Below are positions 1 through 9,217 of a stretch of DNA of 64,000 bases, piece by piece. Within the stretch, counting starts at the first letter, position 1; each line of letters opens with the position of its first letter. A program made the translations under genes and the position numbers. The notes under the pieces are model-generated. The model saw only the letters and a list, made by a program, of their open reading frames with translations. It had not been told where the DNA came from and searched no databases. Origin of the DNA: Mycolicibacter minnesotensis (GTDB lineage Bacteria > Actinomycetota > Actinomycetes > Mycobacteriales > Mycobacteriaceae); contig NZ_AP022589.1 in the NCBI RefSeq assembly GCF_010731755.1, positions 1,984,001 to 2,048,000 on the forward strand, in the 5' to 3' direction.

Positions 1-671
1 GCGACAAGCTCGGCCAATCGCTGGTCAACGGCAACCAGGTCCTCGATGACGTCAACGCGCGGATGCCCTCCTTCCGCCGCGACCTCAAGGGCTTCGCCAA
101 CCTGGGCGAGATCTACGCCGACGGAGCACCGGACCTGGTCGGGTTCTTGGACACCTCGGTCGTGACCGTCAAGACCATCACCAACCAGCAGAAGGAGCTC
201 GACGCCGCACTGCTGGGCGCCGCCGGAGTGGGCAACCTCGGGGCGGACGTCACGGAGCGGTTCGGGCCGTACTTCCGGGCACAGTTCTCCGACCTGGTCC
301 CGGTGTCGGCGCTGCTCGACGAGTACAGCCCCGAGTTGTTCTGCGCCATCCGCAACCTTGCCGAGGGCGCACCCAAGGTCTACGACTTCCTCGGCGGCGA
401 CGGCTACTCGCTCGCTACCAACAGTGAGCTGGTCGGACCGGCCAACCCGTACATCTATCCCGAGAACCTGCCGCGTTACAACGCTCGCGGTGGCCCCGGC
501 GGTGCGCCGGGCTGCTGGCAGGAGATCACTCACGACTTCTGGCCGGCGCCTTACCTGGTGGCCGACACAGGAGTCAGCCAAGCGCCTTACAACCACTTTG
601 ATACCGGATCGCCCCTGGCCATTGATTACGTCTGGGGTCGCCAAGTCGGGGATTACACGATTAACCCATGA
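1..671 (+). CDS. mce1A: Mce1A, MCE-family lipid-importer subunit, C-terminal part
   Basis: This is the 3' end of a gene that begins before the window; the reading frame is open from base 3. The visible 222 or so residues are the C-terminal half of an MceA protein: a helical, coiled-coil-prone stretch and the family's conserved ending (around FGPYFRAQFSDLVP, CAIRNLAEGAPKVYDFLGG, CWQEITHDFWPAPY). The MCE domain itself lies upstream and is not seen. The protein is one of six subunits of the periplasmic Mce1 tube that carries fatty or mycolic acids to the YrbE permease and MceG ATPase. Its stop overlaps the next start as ATGA. Naming as Mce1 rests on the order and lengths of the genes that follow, including four mam1 genes. 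Confidence 0.9.
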   Translation, partial: DKLGQSLVNGNQVLDDVNARMPSFRRDLKGFANLGEIYADGAPDLVGFLDTSVVTVKTITNQQKELDAALLGAAGVGNLGADVTERFGPYFRAQFSDLVPVSALLDEYSPELFCAIRNLAEGAPKVYDFLGGDGYSLATNSELVGPANPYIYPENLPRYNARGGPGGAPGCWQEITHDFWPAPYLVADTGVSQAPYNHFDTGSPLAIDYVWGRQVGDYTINP

Positions 672-1696
672 ACATCACCAGAACCGCCCTCAAACTCGGC
701 GCCGTCGGCTCGGTGCTGCTGCTCTTCACGGTCGGACTCGTCGTGGTCTTCGGGCAGATCCGGTTCGACCGGACGGCCGGTTACTCCGCCGAATTCAGCA
801 ACGCCAGCGGCCTGCGTCAGGGCCAGTTCGTGCGTGCCTCCGGCGTGGAGATCGGCAAGGTCAAGAAGGTCAGGCTGGTCGACGGTGGACGTCGGGCAGT
901 GGTGGACTTCGACGTCGACCGCTCGCTGCCGCTGTTTCAGTCCACCACCGCGCAGATCCGCTACTCCGACCTCATCGGCAACCGGTACCTGGAGCTCAAG
1001 CGGGGCGACGGCGAGGGCGCCGACCAGCGGCTGCCCATCGGCGGCTTCATCCCCGCCTCCCGTACCGAGCCGGCGCTGGACCTGGATGCGCTGATCGGCG
1101 GGTTCAAGCCGGTGTTCCGCGCACTGGACCCGGAAAAGATCAACACCATCGCGTCTACCATCGTCACGGTCTTCCAGGGCCAGGGCGGCACCATCAACGA
1201 CATCCTCGAGCAGACCGCTCAGCTGACTGCCCACATCGCCGACCGGGACGCAGCCATCGGTGAAGTGGTCAAGAACCTGAACGTGGTTCTCGACACCGCG
1301 GTCCGGCATCGCCAGACCTTCGACGAGACAGTCGACAACTTCGACAAACTGGTCAAGGGTTTGAACAACAATGCAACCGGCCTGGCGAACGGCACCGCCG
1401 AGTTCGGTAACGCCGCAGGCAATCTGGCAGACCTACTGGCCGACAACCGGAAGCAGCTGCACAGCATCTTCCCGGTGGCCGGTCCGGAGCCGCCCGACCG
1501 GCTCGACGATGTCGACCAGATTCTGCAGAAGATTCCCAAGGCGATGAAGCTGATCGGGCGCACCGGCGTCTACGGTGACTTCTTCAACTTCTACCTCTGC
1601 GACGTGACCATCAAGCTTCCTGGATTGCAACCCGGCGGCCCGATCCGAAACGCTCGTCTGTGGCAGCAGCCGACGGGGAGGTGCACGCCCCAGTGA
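668..1696 (+). CDS. mce1B: Mce1B, MCE-family lipid-importer subunit
   Basis: Full-length MceB of 342 residues, close to the about 346 of the M. tuberculosis protein. An N-terminal membrane anchor (about residues 10-30) is followed by the MCE/MlaD beta-barrel domain (about 38-115: GYSAEFSNASGLRQGQFV, then SDLIGNRYLEL). A long helical region (about 130-270) builds the central tube, and a short tail contains FNFYLCDVTI. The ATG at 668 overlaps the Mce1A stop as ATGA and there is no better start. The gene overlaps Mce1C by four bases, so the operon is translationally coupled. Confidence 0.93.
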   Translation: MNITRTALKLGAVGSVLLLFTVGLVVVFGQIRFDRTAGYSAEFSNASGLRQGQFVRASGVEIGKVKKVRLVDGGRRAVVDFDVDRSLPLFQSTTAQIRYSDLIGNRYLELKRGDGEGADQRLPIGGFIPASRTEPALDLDALIGGFKPVFRALDPEKINTIASTIVTVFQGQGGTINDILEQTAQLTAHIADRDAAIGEVVKNLNVVLDTAVRHRQTFDETVDNFDKLVKGLNNNATGLANGTAEFGNAAGNLADLLADNRKQLHSIFPVAGPEPPDRLDDVDQILQKIPKAMKLIGRTGVYGDFFNFYLCDVTIKLPGLQPGGPIRNARLWQQPTGRCTPQ

Positions 1697-3297
1697 GAAC
1701 TCTCGAACCGCCCAACCGGGCACGGATCGGCATTATCGGCGTCGCGACGCTGGCGTTGGTAACTCTGGTGGGGCAGACCTTCACCACGGTGCCGATGCTT
1801 TTCGCCGAGCCAAGTTACTTCGGAGAGCTCTCCGACACCGGCGGCCTGACCGCCGGGGATAAGGTGCGCATCTCGGGCGTGGACGTCGGCAAGGTCCAGG
1901 ACCTGTCCATCGCCGGCGACCACGTGCTGGTGAAGTTCTCGGTCGGGGCCAACCCGATCGGCAGCGACAGCATCATCGGGGTGAAGACCGACACCATCCT
2001 GGGCAAGAAGGTCCTGTCGATCGAACCGAAGGGCGAGCACCGCATCGCCCCGCAAGCGGTCCTGCCGCTGGGCCAGAGCACCACGCCCTATCAGCTCTAC
2101 GACGCGGTCTTCGACGCGACCAAGGCCGCTTCCGGCTGGGACATCGACACGGTCAAGAAGTCGTTGAAGGTGCTCTCGGAAACAGTCGAGGAGACCTCTC
2201 CCGACCTGAGCGCCGCGCTGGATGGTGTCGCGAAGTTCTCCGACACCATCGGCAAGCGTGACGACGAGATCACTCACTTGCTGGCACAGAGCAACCAGAT
2301 CGCGAGCGTCGTCGGCGCCCGCAGCGGGCAGATCGATGCGCTGCTGCGCAACACCCAGACACTGTCGGCCGCGGTCAACCAGCGCAGCCAGGCGATCTCG
2401 GCGTTGCTCGGCAACATCGCGTACTTCGGCGAACAGGTTCAGGGCCTGGTCCGGGACAACCCGGGCTTGGATCTGAACCACGTCTTCGAAGAGGCCTCCA
2501 ACATCACCGGCATGCTGGTCCGGCGCCAGGATGACCTCCGGGAGATGTTCACCATCTTGGGTAGGTACCTGACGATCGTCAACGAGGCGATGGCATCGGG
2601 ACCGTACTTCAAAGTCTCGACCCTGAACCTGATCCCGTACTGGATCCTGCAGCCGTGGGTCGACGCGGCGTTCAAGAAGCGCGGCATCTCGCCCGAGGAA
2701 TTCTGGCGCAACTCCGGCCTGCCCGAATTCCGCTACCCGGACCCGAACGGAACCCGGTTCGCCAACGGTGCGCCGCCGCCTGCTCCGCAGGTGATCGAGG
2801 GCACGCCCGAGCACCCGGGGCCCGCAGTCGCGCCGGGATCGCCGTGCTCCTACGCACCTGCCGCGGGCATGTTCCCGACCCCGGGCAACCCGCTGCCGTG
2901 CGCCAACCTGGACCCGAATGACGGCCCGTTCGGACGAAGCGGACCGTACCCCGGCCCGACCGACGTGTTGGTCTCGCCGGCGAACCCCGATGGCATCCCG
3001 TCATCGCCGGGCATCTCTATCGCGGGTCGTCCGGGTGAGACGCCGCCATTGGTGCCGGGCACTCCGGTTCCGATGCCCGACGCCAACCCCGGCGGACGCT
3101 CCGAGCCCATGGGCCCGGTGGCGGGCCCGGCCGCGGCCAACCCGGGCGCGGCACCGCCCCCGGCACCCTTGGCCCCCGGACCTCCGGCGCCGCCCGGACC
3201 CGGCAACCAACTACCCGCACCGTTCATCACCCCGGGCGAAGGTGGCAACAGCACGCCCGGTGGCGGCGGTGGCGCGCGAGGGAGTGAACGCCCGTGA
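1693..3297 (+). CDS. mce1C: Mce1C, MCE-family lipid-importer subunit with proline-rich tail
   Basis: MceC of about 534 residues. Order: membrane anchor (about 12-32), MCE domain (about 40-115, FGELSDTGGLTAGDKVRISGVDVG), helical region to about residue 330, then roughly 200 residues rich in Pro, Gly and Ala. The long disordered tail is typical of Mce1C and absent from the shorter MceC of the second operon in this window. I chose the GTG at 1693 because it overlaps the Mce1B stop as GTGA, as at most junctions here; an upstream in-frame ATG at 1660 or GTG at 1681 would lengthen it by a few residues. It is a subunit of the periplasmic lipid conduit. Confidence 0.92.
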   Translation: MRTLEPPNRARIGIIGVATLALVTLVGQTFTTVPMLFAEPSYFGELSDTGGLTAGDKVRISGVDVGKVQDLSIAGDHVLVKFSVGANPIGSDSIIGVKTDTILGKKVLSIEPKGEHRIAPQAVLPLGQSTTPYQLYDAVFDATKAASGWDIDTVKKSLKVLSETVEETSPDLSAALDGVAKFSDTIGKRDDEITHLLAQSNQIASVVGARSGQIDALLRNTQTLSAAVNQRSQAISALLGNIAYFGEQVQGLVRDNPGLDLNHVFEEASNITGMLVRRQDDLREMFTILGRYLTIVNEAMASGPYFKVSTLNLIPYWILQPWVDAAFKKRGISPEEFWRNSGLPEFRYPDPNGTRFANGAPPPAPQVIEGTPEHPGPAVAPGSPCSYAPAAGMFPTPGNPLPCANLDPNDGPFGRSGPYPGPTDVLVSPANPDGIPSSPGISIAGRPGETPPLVPGTPVPMPDANPGGRSEPMGPVAGPAAANPGAAPPPAPLAPGPPAPPGPGNQLPAPFITPGEGGNSTPGGGGGARGSERP

Positions 3298-4859
3298 GCA
3301 CCATCTTTGACATTCGTAACCGGCAGCTTCCCGAGCGTTCGCGCAAGACGGTGATCATCGGATCGCTGCTGCTGGCGCTTGCGCTGTTGGCCGGCCTCGG
3401 CGGGGTGCAGCTGTTCCGCAAGCTGAACAGCACCACCGTGGTCGCTTACTTCCCGCAGACCGACGCGCTGTACCCCGGTGACGCGGTACAGATCATGGGT
3501 GTTCGCGTGGGCGCGATCGACAAGATCGAGCCGGCGGGCGACCAGATGAAGGTCACCCTGCACTACAACAACAAGTACAAGGTGCCCGCCGACGCCTCGG
3601 CGATCATCTTGAACCCGACCCTGGTGGCATCGCGGACCATCCAGCTTGAGCCCCCCTACCGGGGCGGGCCGGTGCTGGCCGACAAAGCGGTGATTCCCGA
3701 GGAGCGCACTGAGATCCCGGTCGAATGGGACACCCTGCGCAACGATGTCACCAACATCATCAACAAGCTCGGGCCGACAGCCGAGCAGCCCAAGGGCCCG
3801 ATCGGTGAAGCCATCGAGACCTTCGCCGACAGCCTGTCGGGCAAGGGTTCGGAGATCAACACCGCCTTCGACAGCCTCTCCTCCGCGCTGACCGCGCTGA
3901 ACAAGGGTCGCGGCGACTTCTTTGCGGTGGTGCGCAGCCTGTCGCTGTTTGTCAAGGCACTTGACCACAATGACCAGCAGTTCGTCGCGCTCAACCACGA
4001 TCTGGCCAAGTTCACCAGCAACCTGAACAGCACCGACCAGGCGTTGGCGACTGCGACGGACCAGTTCTACGCCACCATGACGATCATCAAGGCGTTCCTC
4101 AACCAGAACGCCAAGCCGCTGGTGCAAAGCATCAACAACGTGGCAGAGGTCACGACGGCGATCACCCAGCCCGAGGCGCTGGAGGGCTTCGAGACCGCGT
4201 TGCACATCCTGCCGAACGTGCTGGCGGGCGTGGACGAGATCTACCACCCGGCACAGGGCATGGTGCTCAGCAACCCGGTCATCGCGAACTTCGCGAACCC
4301 GATGCAGTTCCTGTGCAGCGCGATCCAGGCCGGCAGCCGGCTGGGTTACCAGGACTCCGCGGAACTGTGTGCGGAATACCTGGCACCGGTGGCCGACGCG
4401 ATCAAGTTCAACTACCTGCCGTTCGGTATCAACATCTGGAACAGCGCGTACACCACGCCGAAAGAGATCGCCTACTCCGAGCCGCGCCTGCAGCCGCCTC
4501 CGGGGTACAAGGACACAACCGTCCCGGGCATCTGGGTGCCCGACACCCCAACCTCGCACCGCAACACCCAGCCGGGCTGGATCACCGCGCCGGGTATGCA
4601 AGGTGTGGAGCCTGGCCACGACACCGCGCGTTTGCTCACCCCGGAGTCCTTGGCGCAGCTGATGGGCGGACCCGACCCGGCACCGGTCGATTCCCAGTAC
4701 CAGACGCCTCCTGGGCCGCCCAACTCCTATGACGAGTCTGCCGGGCCGCTGCCGTTCATCGGACTGCCTGCTGGCCAGGCGCCGATCGCACCACCGCCGC
4801 CGGGTCCGAACGTGATCCCCGGGCCCGCGGTACCGCTGGCACCGCGAGGTAACGGCTAA
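3294..4859 (+). CDS. mce1D: Mce1D, MCE-family lipid-importer subunit
   Basis: MceD of 521 residues, near the usual Mce1D length of about 530. A membrane segment (about residues 20-38) precedes an MCE domain (about 45-120, with TTVVAYFPQTDALYPGDAV and VASRTIQLEPPY). A helical section follows to about residue 280, then a conserved region with CSAIQAGSRLGYQ and LCAEYL, and a proline-rich end. The GTG start overlaps the Mce1C stop as GTGA, and the TAA stop overlaps the Mce1E ATG as TAATG. It acts in the cell envelope as part of the Mce1 hexamer. Confidence 0.92.
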   Translation: MSTIFDIRNRQLPERSRKTVIIGSLLLALALLAGLGGVQLFRKLNSTTVVAYFPQTDALYPGDAVQIMGVRVGAIDKIEPAGDQMKVTLHYNNKYKVPADASAIILNPTLVASRTIQLEPPYRGGPVLADKAVIPEERTEIPVEWDTLRNDVTNIINKLGPTAEQPKGPIGEAIETFADSLSGKGSEINTAFDSLSSALTALNKGRGDFFAVVRSLSLFVKALDHNDQQFVALNHDLAKFTSNLNSTDQALATATDQFYATMTIIKAFLNQNAKPLVQSINNVAEVTTAITQPEALEGFETALHILPNVLAGVDEIYHPAQGMVLSNPVIANFANPMQFLCSAIQAGSRLGYQDSAELCAEYLAPVADAIKFNYLPFGINIWNSAYTTPKEIAYSEPRLQPPPGYKDTTVPGIWVPDTPTSHRNTQPGWITAPGMQGVEPGHDTARLLTPESLAQLMGGPDPAPVDSQYQTPPGPPNSYDESAGPLPFIGLPAGQAPIAPPPPGPNVIPGPAVPLAPRGNG

Positions 4860-6028
4860 TGGGACGGAGTACCGCGATGAAGACGGTCAGCCGCCGCGGC
4901 TTGCAGGCGCTGGTACTGCTGATGGCCGCCCTGACGCTGTCGTCGTGCAGCAGCTGGCGCGGGATCGCCAACGTGTCCTTGCCCGGCGGACCGGGTAGTG
5001 GACCCGGCGCCTACACGGTCTACGTGCAGGTGCCCGACACCTTGGCGCTCAACGGCAACAGTCGCGTCCTGGTCGCCGACGTCTTCGTCGGCGCGGTGGA
5101 GCGGATCGAGCTCAAGAACTGGGTCGCCACACTCAAGCTGCGGCTGAACAGGGATGTCCACCTGCCGCGCAACGCCACCGCGAAGATCGGCCAGACCAGC
5201 TTGCTGGGCTCCCAGCACATCGAGTTGCGGGCACCGGAGAACCCAGAGGGTGAACTCCGCAACGGCGACACCATCGGGATGAGCAGTTCGACGTCCTACC
5301 CGACGATCGAGCGGACCCTGGCCGGGCTGGCGCTGCTGCTGCAGCGCGGTGGGTTGTCCGACCTGGACACCATCACCACCGAGTTCGCGGCGCTGTCCAA
5401 TGGGCGGGGCGATCAGATCCGGGCCTTCCTGACCAAGCTGGACACGTTCATCGGCAGTCTGAACGACCAGCGGGAAGACATCACTCGGGCGATCGACTCC
5501 AGCAACCGGCTGCTGAGCTACTTCGGTTCGCACAACGACAGCATCGACAAAGCCCTGACGGACTTCCCGCCGCTGTTCAAGTACTTCAACGCGCAGCAGG
5601 CGATCTTTATCAACGCTGTTGATGCGCTGGGCGTGATGGGCACGCAGGTCAACCAGCAGATTGCACCCGCGCGGTCCGACCTGCACCAGGTGCTGACCTC
5701 GATGCAGTGCCCGGCACGGGAACTGCGTAAAGCGTCGCCGTATCTGCCCGACCTGCTGCAGGTCATGATCACCGCGCCGTATCACGTCGACGGTGCCTTC
5801 AAGGCCGTTCGTGGCGACTTCATCAACACCTCGCTGGTGGTGGACCTGAGCTACGCGGCCATCGACAACGCGATCCTGACCGGAACCGGTTTCTCTGGAA
5901 TGCTGCGAGCGTTGGAGCAGTCCTTCGGCCACGACCCCCAGAAGATGATCCCGGACGTTCGGTACACGCCGAACCCGGCTACCGCACCCGGCGGTCCATA
6001 TGTGGAAAGGGCTGACCGGAATTGCTGA
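4859..6028 (+). CDS. mce1E: Mce1E (LprK-type) lipoprotein subunit of the Mce1 importer
   Basis: MceE of 389 residues, almost exactly the length of M. tuberculosis LprK. The N-terminus is a lipoprotein signal peptide with lipobox LSSC, so Cys30 should be lipidated. The MCE domain follows (about 50-130, YTVYVQVPDTLALNGNSRVLVADVFVG is abbreviated here to its position), then the helical tube region. MceE is the lipoprotein member of each six-subunit set and anchors the tube in the outer leaflet. The ATG at 4859 gives the best signal peptide; an internal Met at residue 7 is an alternative. The stop overlaps Mce1F. Confidence 0.93.
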   Translation: MGRSTAMKTVSRRGLQALVLLMAALTLSSCSSWRGIANVSLPGGPGSGPGAYTVYVQVPDTLALNGNSRVLVADVFVGAVERIELKNWVATLKLRLNRDVHLPRNATAKIGQTSLLGSQHIELRAPENPEGELRNGDTIGMSSSTSYPTIERTLAGLALLLQRGGLSDLDTITTEFAALSNGRGDQIRAFLTKLDTFIGSLNDQREDITRAIDSSNRLLSYFGSHNDSIDKALTDFPPLFKYFNAQQAIFINAVDALGVMGTQVNQQIAPARSDLHQVLTSMQCPARELRKASPYLPDLLQVMITAPYHVDGAFKAVRGDFINTSLVVDLSYAAIDNAILTGTGFSGMLRALEQSFGHDPQKMIPDVRYTPNPATAPGGPYVERADRNC

Positions 6029-7614
6029 AACCACAGATCAAGCGCCAGCTGGTCATCTTCAGCGTCCTGACGGCGGTGGCGCTGCTGGTGTTGGGCGTCT
6101 ACTACCTGCGGCTGCCGACGCTGGCCGGCGTGGGCCAGTACTCGCTGAAGGCGGATCTACCCGAGGCCGGTGGTCTGTACAAGACCGCCAATGTGACCTA
6201 CCGCGGCACCATCATCGGTCGGGTCACCAGCGTGGAACCGACGGAGTCCGGGGCCCAGGCCACGTTCCAGATCTCCAGCAAGTACAAGATCCCGGTAGAC
6301 GCCAGCGCCAACGTGCACTCGGTTTCGGCGATCGGTGAGCAGTACCTGGATCTGGTGTCGACCGACAATCAGGGTCAGTACCTGAAGGCCGGCCAGACGA
6401 TCACCAAGGGAACCGTCCCGTCTGCGATCGGGCCGGCGCTGGACACCGCCAACCGCGGGTTGGCGGCGTTGCCGACGGGCAAGATCTCGGCTCTGCTGGA
6501 TGAGACGGCGACGGCAGTCGGCGGGCTGGGCCCGTCACTGCAGCGTCTGGTCGATGCGACGCAGGCGATCGTGGGCGACTTCAAGGCGAATCTGGGCGAC
6601 GTCAACGACATCGTGGAGAAGTCGGCGCCGATCATCGAGAGCCAGACCGAGTCGGGCGACTCCATTCACCAATGGGCGCGCAACCTGAATGTGTTGGCCA
6701 GTCAGGCGGCCAGCCGAGAAGACACCGTCAAGCACATCATCTCGGATCTGCCGCCGTTGACCGACCAGGTCCACTCGGTGTTCAGCGAGACCAAGGACAC
6801 GCTGCCGCAGCTGATGGCCAACATGGCGATCCTGACGGAGATGTCCAAGCGGTACAACCGGAACACCGAGCAGGTGCTGGTCTTCCTTCCCCAGGCCGGT
6901 TCGATCATCCAGACCGTGACATCTACCTACCCCGGCCGAGGATCGATGGGCGTTGCGCTGGGGGCGTTCCCCGGTCCGATCTTCCCGGTGCCGGTTCCCG
7001 GCCTGAGCCTGAACTCGCCTCCGCCCTGCTTTACTGGCTTTGTGCCGGCGTCGGAGTGGCGGGCGTTCGCCGACACCAGCCCGGCGGAACTGCCGGATGT
7101 CGCCTGCCGGATTCCGCAGGACACCCCGGGGAACTCCGTACGTGGTGTCCGCAACATCCCCTGTGTTGACGTGCCGGGTAAGCGGGCGGCGACACCCAAG
7201 GATTGCCGCAGCGACAAGCCGTACGTCCCGATGGGCACCAACCCCTGGTACGGCGACCCGAACCAGATCCGGAACTGCCCGGCCCTGGGTGCACGCTGCG
7301 ACCAGCCGGTCGAGCCGGGTCACGTCATTCCGGCTCCGTCGGTCAACACCGGGCTGAACCCGCTGCCGGCCAATATGGTGCCGCCGTCGCCGCAGCCGGT
7401 GAGCGACCCGCTATCGCGGCCAGGTACCGGTAGCGTGCAGTGCAACGGTCAACAACCGAACCCCTGCATCTATACCCCCGGCGGGGGACCAGCCGCGATC
7501 TACAATCCGCAGAGTGGCCAGGCGGTGGGGCCAGACGGCGTCGAATACTCCGTCGAGAACTCGATGAACTTAGGAGACGACGCATGGAAGGGGATGCTGG
7601 CGCCGTTCCGCTGA
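6022..7614 (+). CDS. mce1F: Mce1F, MCE-family lipid-importer subunit
   Basis: MceF of 530 residues. It starts at a TTG overlapping the end of Mce1E by seven bases; the protein begins LLKPQIKRQL, the normal MceF opening. A membrane anchor (about 10-28) is followed by the MCE domain (about 36-110, YSLKADLPEAGGLYKTANVTYRG, positions only, and VSAIGEQYLDL). Then come a helical region to about 290 and a Cys/Pro-rich tail, typical of Mce1F, with conserved SPPPCFTGF and PNPCIY. The last 31 bases overlap the next gene (mam1A). It completes the A-F set. Confidence 0.92.
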   Translation: MLKPQIKRQLVIFSVLTAVALLVLGVYYLRLPTLAGVGQYSLKADLPEAGGLYKTANVTYRGTIIGRVTSVEPTESGAQATFQISSKYKIPVDASANVHSVSAIGEQYLDLVSTDNQGQYLKAGQTITKGTVPSAIGPALDTANRGLAALPTGKISALLDETATAVGGLGPSLQRLVDATQAIVGDFKANLGDVNDIVEKSAPIIESQTESGDSIHQWARNLNVLASQAASREDTVKHIISDLPPLTDQVHSVFSETKDTLPQLMANMAILTEMSKRYNRNTEQVLVFLPQAGSIIQTVTSTYPGRGSMGVALGAFPGPIFPVPVPGLSLNSPPPCFTGFVPASEWRAFADTSPAELPDVACRIPQDTPGNSVRGVRNIPCVDVPGKRAATPKDCRSDKPYVPMGTNPWYGDPNQIRNCPALGARCDQPVEPGHVIPAPSVNTGLNPLPANMVPPSPQPVSDPLSRPGTGSVQCNGQQPNPCIYTPGGGPAAIYNPQSGQAVGPDGVEYSVENSMNLGDDAWKGMLAPFR

Positions 7615-8240
7615 GCACGGACGAGGACCAGCAGACCGCAGAGACCTCGGCTGAGGGCGCGGCAGACGCGGGCGTGGACACGGAGCAGGACGCTCTGGTG
7701 GAGTCCAACGACCCGGCGGCGGTAGACGCCGTTTCGGCGCCGTCGCGTCTCGGGCGTCGCCAGCAGGCGGGGATCTGTGTGCTGTTGTTGCTGCTGGCCG
7801 CGGGCTTGGTGGCTGCCGGGATGGTCGGACTGCGGGAGCACGCCGCCAGCCAGCAGCTGGCCCTAGACAACGCCGAAGCCCTGGAGGCGGCCAAGGCCTG
7901 TGTCCTGGCGACGCAGGTGCCGGACCCGGACGATGTGTCGCTGTCGCAGCAGAAGATGCTCAATTGCGCGGCCGGCGAGTTTCGCACTCAGGCCACCCTG
8001 TTCGCCCAGATTCTTCCGCCGGCTTATCAGGCTGCCAAGGTCCATGTCGAGTTGACCGAGATGGGCGCCGCGGTAGAGCGCAACAACCCGGACGGTTCCA
8101 TCGACGTCTTGGTGGCGTTCCGCGTCAAAGCCGACAACATCGAGGCCAAGGGCAAAGAGGTCGGCTATCGACTGCGCGCCCAGATGATTCGTGAGGACGG
8201 GCAATACCGCATCGGGAAGCTCGATCAGGTGGCCAAGTGA
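7584..8240 (+). CDS. mam1A: Mam1A, Mce-associated membrane protein (Rv0175-like)
   Basis: A 218-residue single-pass protein: an acidic cytoplasmic N-terminus (about 1-45), one membrane helix (about 52-75, GICVLLLLLAAGLVAAGMVG) and a periplasmic Mam domain with the typical helix-then-sheet pattern ending in GQYRIGKLDQV. I chose ATG 7584 because AGGAGA lies seven bases upstream at 7572-7577; the open frame begins earlier only because it runs antiparallel-free through the end of mceF. Length and place match Rv0175. Mam proteins are thought to stabilise the Mce complex. It overlaps mam1B by GTGA. Confidence 0.88.
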   Translation: MEGDAGAVPLSTDEDQQTAETSAEGAADAGVDTEQDALVESNDPAAVDAVSAPSRLGRRQQAGICVLLLLLAAGLVAAGMVGLREHAASQQLALDNAEALEAAKACVLATQVPDPDDVSLSQQKMLNCAAGEFRTQATLFAQILPPAYQAAKVHVELTEMGAAVERNNPDGSIDVLVAFRVKADNIEAKGKEVGYRLRAQMIREDGQYRIGKLDQVAK

Positions 8241-8284
8241 CCGAGCCAGTGACCGAGCCAGTGGCCGAGCCAGTGACCGAGCCG
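8237..8284 (+). repeat. Four tandem 12-bp repeats at the start of mam1B
   Basis: Four consecutive 12-base units of the form GTGACCGAGCC(A/G), the third with one change, encode VTEP/VAEP four times. Each unit carries an in-frame GTG, three of them as GTGA, so repeat slippage would change the N-terminus in four-residue steps without breaking the frame. Confidence 0.9.
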
Positions 8285-9217
8285 GTGGCTACCGAGCCCG
8301 CCACGTGGAGGACCCGCGCGAGGGCATTCGCCATTGATCTGGTGCCGGGCGCGACGGTCATCGCGGCTATGGGCATGGCCGCCCTGTGCTTCCCGTTCGG
8401 TGGCGCTTGGTGGTGGCTGGCCACCCTCATCGGCGCCTTGGCGTTCCTGGCGACCGAGGCCAACCGACTGTTGCTTCCGGTGATCACGGGGTGGAGCTTG
8501 GGCCGGGCCGCGACGGGTATCGAAGTGGTGCGCCCGGGCGACGGGTCGGCCACCTCGGTCGGCGCAGTACGGCTGCTGCTGCGCGAAGTGGCGCACCTAC
8601 TGGACTCGGTGCCGATTCTGCTCGGCTGGCTCTGGCCGTTGCGGGACCGCCGGGGTAGAACGTTCGCCGACATGGTGTCGGGGACCGAGGTGCGCGCGGT
8701 GTCGCGGCGGCACGCCCCGAATAACATTCGGTCCCTGACGGTGGGGGCCTTTGTCGGCGCGGCCGTCCTGACGCTGCTGGCGGCTACCGCCGTTTACACG
8801 GTGGTCTACGAGCGCGACCACAAGTCGGATCTGACCCGTAGCGAGATCTCCCGGCAGGGTCCGAAGATCGTCGCGGACATGTTGTCCTACGATCCGCAGA
8901 GTCTGCAGGAGGACTTCGATCGCGCGCAGTCGCTGGCCACCGAGAAGTACCGCCAGCAACTGATCCCCCAGCAGGATGCGATCCGTGACGCCAAACCGGT
9001 CCCGAATTTCTATCGGGTCACCGATGCGGCGGTTCTCGACGCCGCGCCGCACCGTGCCTCCATGTTGCTGTTCCTCCAGGGACAGCGGGGGGAAGCCGGA
9101 AAGGAACGCCTGATCAGTGCTTCCGTCCGGGTGGCATTCCTGCAGAGTGCCGGTAGGTGGCAGGTCGATGATCTAGCCGTGGTGAGTAAGCCGCTTCCGG
9201 CCGAGGGGGACAGATGA
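8237..9217 (+). CDS. mam1B: Mam1B, RDD-family Mce-associated membrane protein (Rv0176-like)
   Basis: A 326-residue fusion. Residues 1-22 are a Val/Thr/Glu/Pro repeat. Residues about 25-150 form an RDD domain (RARAFAIDLVPG, several membrane helices, then the charged WPLRDRRGRTFADMVSGTEV). A further membrane helix (about 168-190) leads into a Mam-type periplasmic domain ending in GRWQVDDLAVVSKP. Rv0176 (about 322 residues) has the same design and position. The GTG start at 8237 overlaps the mam1A stop; in-frame GTG codons 12, 36 and 48 bases later, created by the repeat, are alternative starts. Confidence 0.88.
   Translation: MTEPVTEPVAEPVTEPVATEPATWRTRARAFAIDLVPGATVIAAMGMAALCFPFGGAWWWLATLIGALAFLATEANRLLLPVITGWSLGRAATGIEVVRPGDGSATSVGAVRLLLREVAHLLDSVPILLGWLWPLRDRRGRTFADMVSGTEVRAVSRRHAPNNIRSLTVGAFVGAAVLTLLAATAVYTVVYERDHKSDLTRSEISRQGPKIVADMLSYDPQSLQEDFDRAQSLATEKYRQQLIPQQDAIRDAKPVPNFYRVTDAAVLDAAPHRASMLLFLQGQRGEAGKERLISASVRVAFLQSAGRWQVDDLAVVSKPLPAEGDR

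Noticed and set aside
2850-4619. 589-codon open frame on the minus strand
   Set aside because: It is antisense to mce1C/mce1D and reads as low-complexity Arg/Val/Asp-rich sequence typical of shadow frames in GC-rich DNA.
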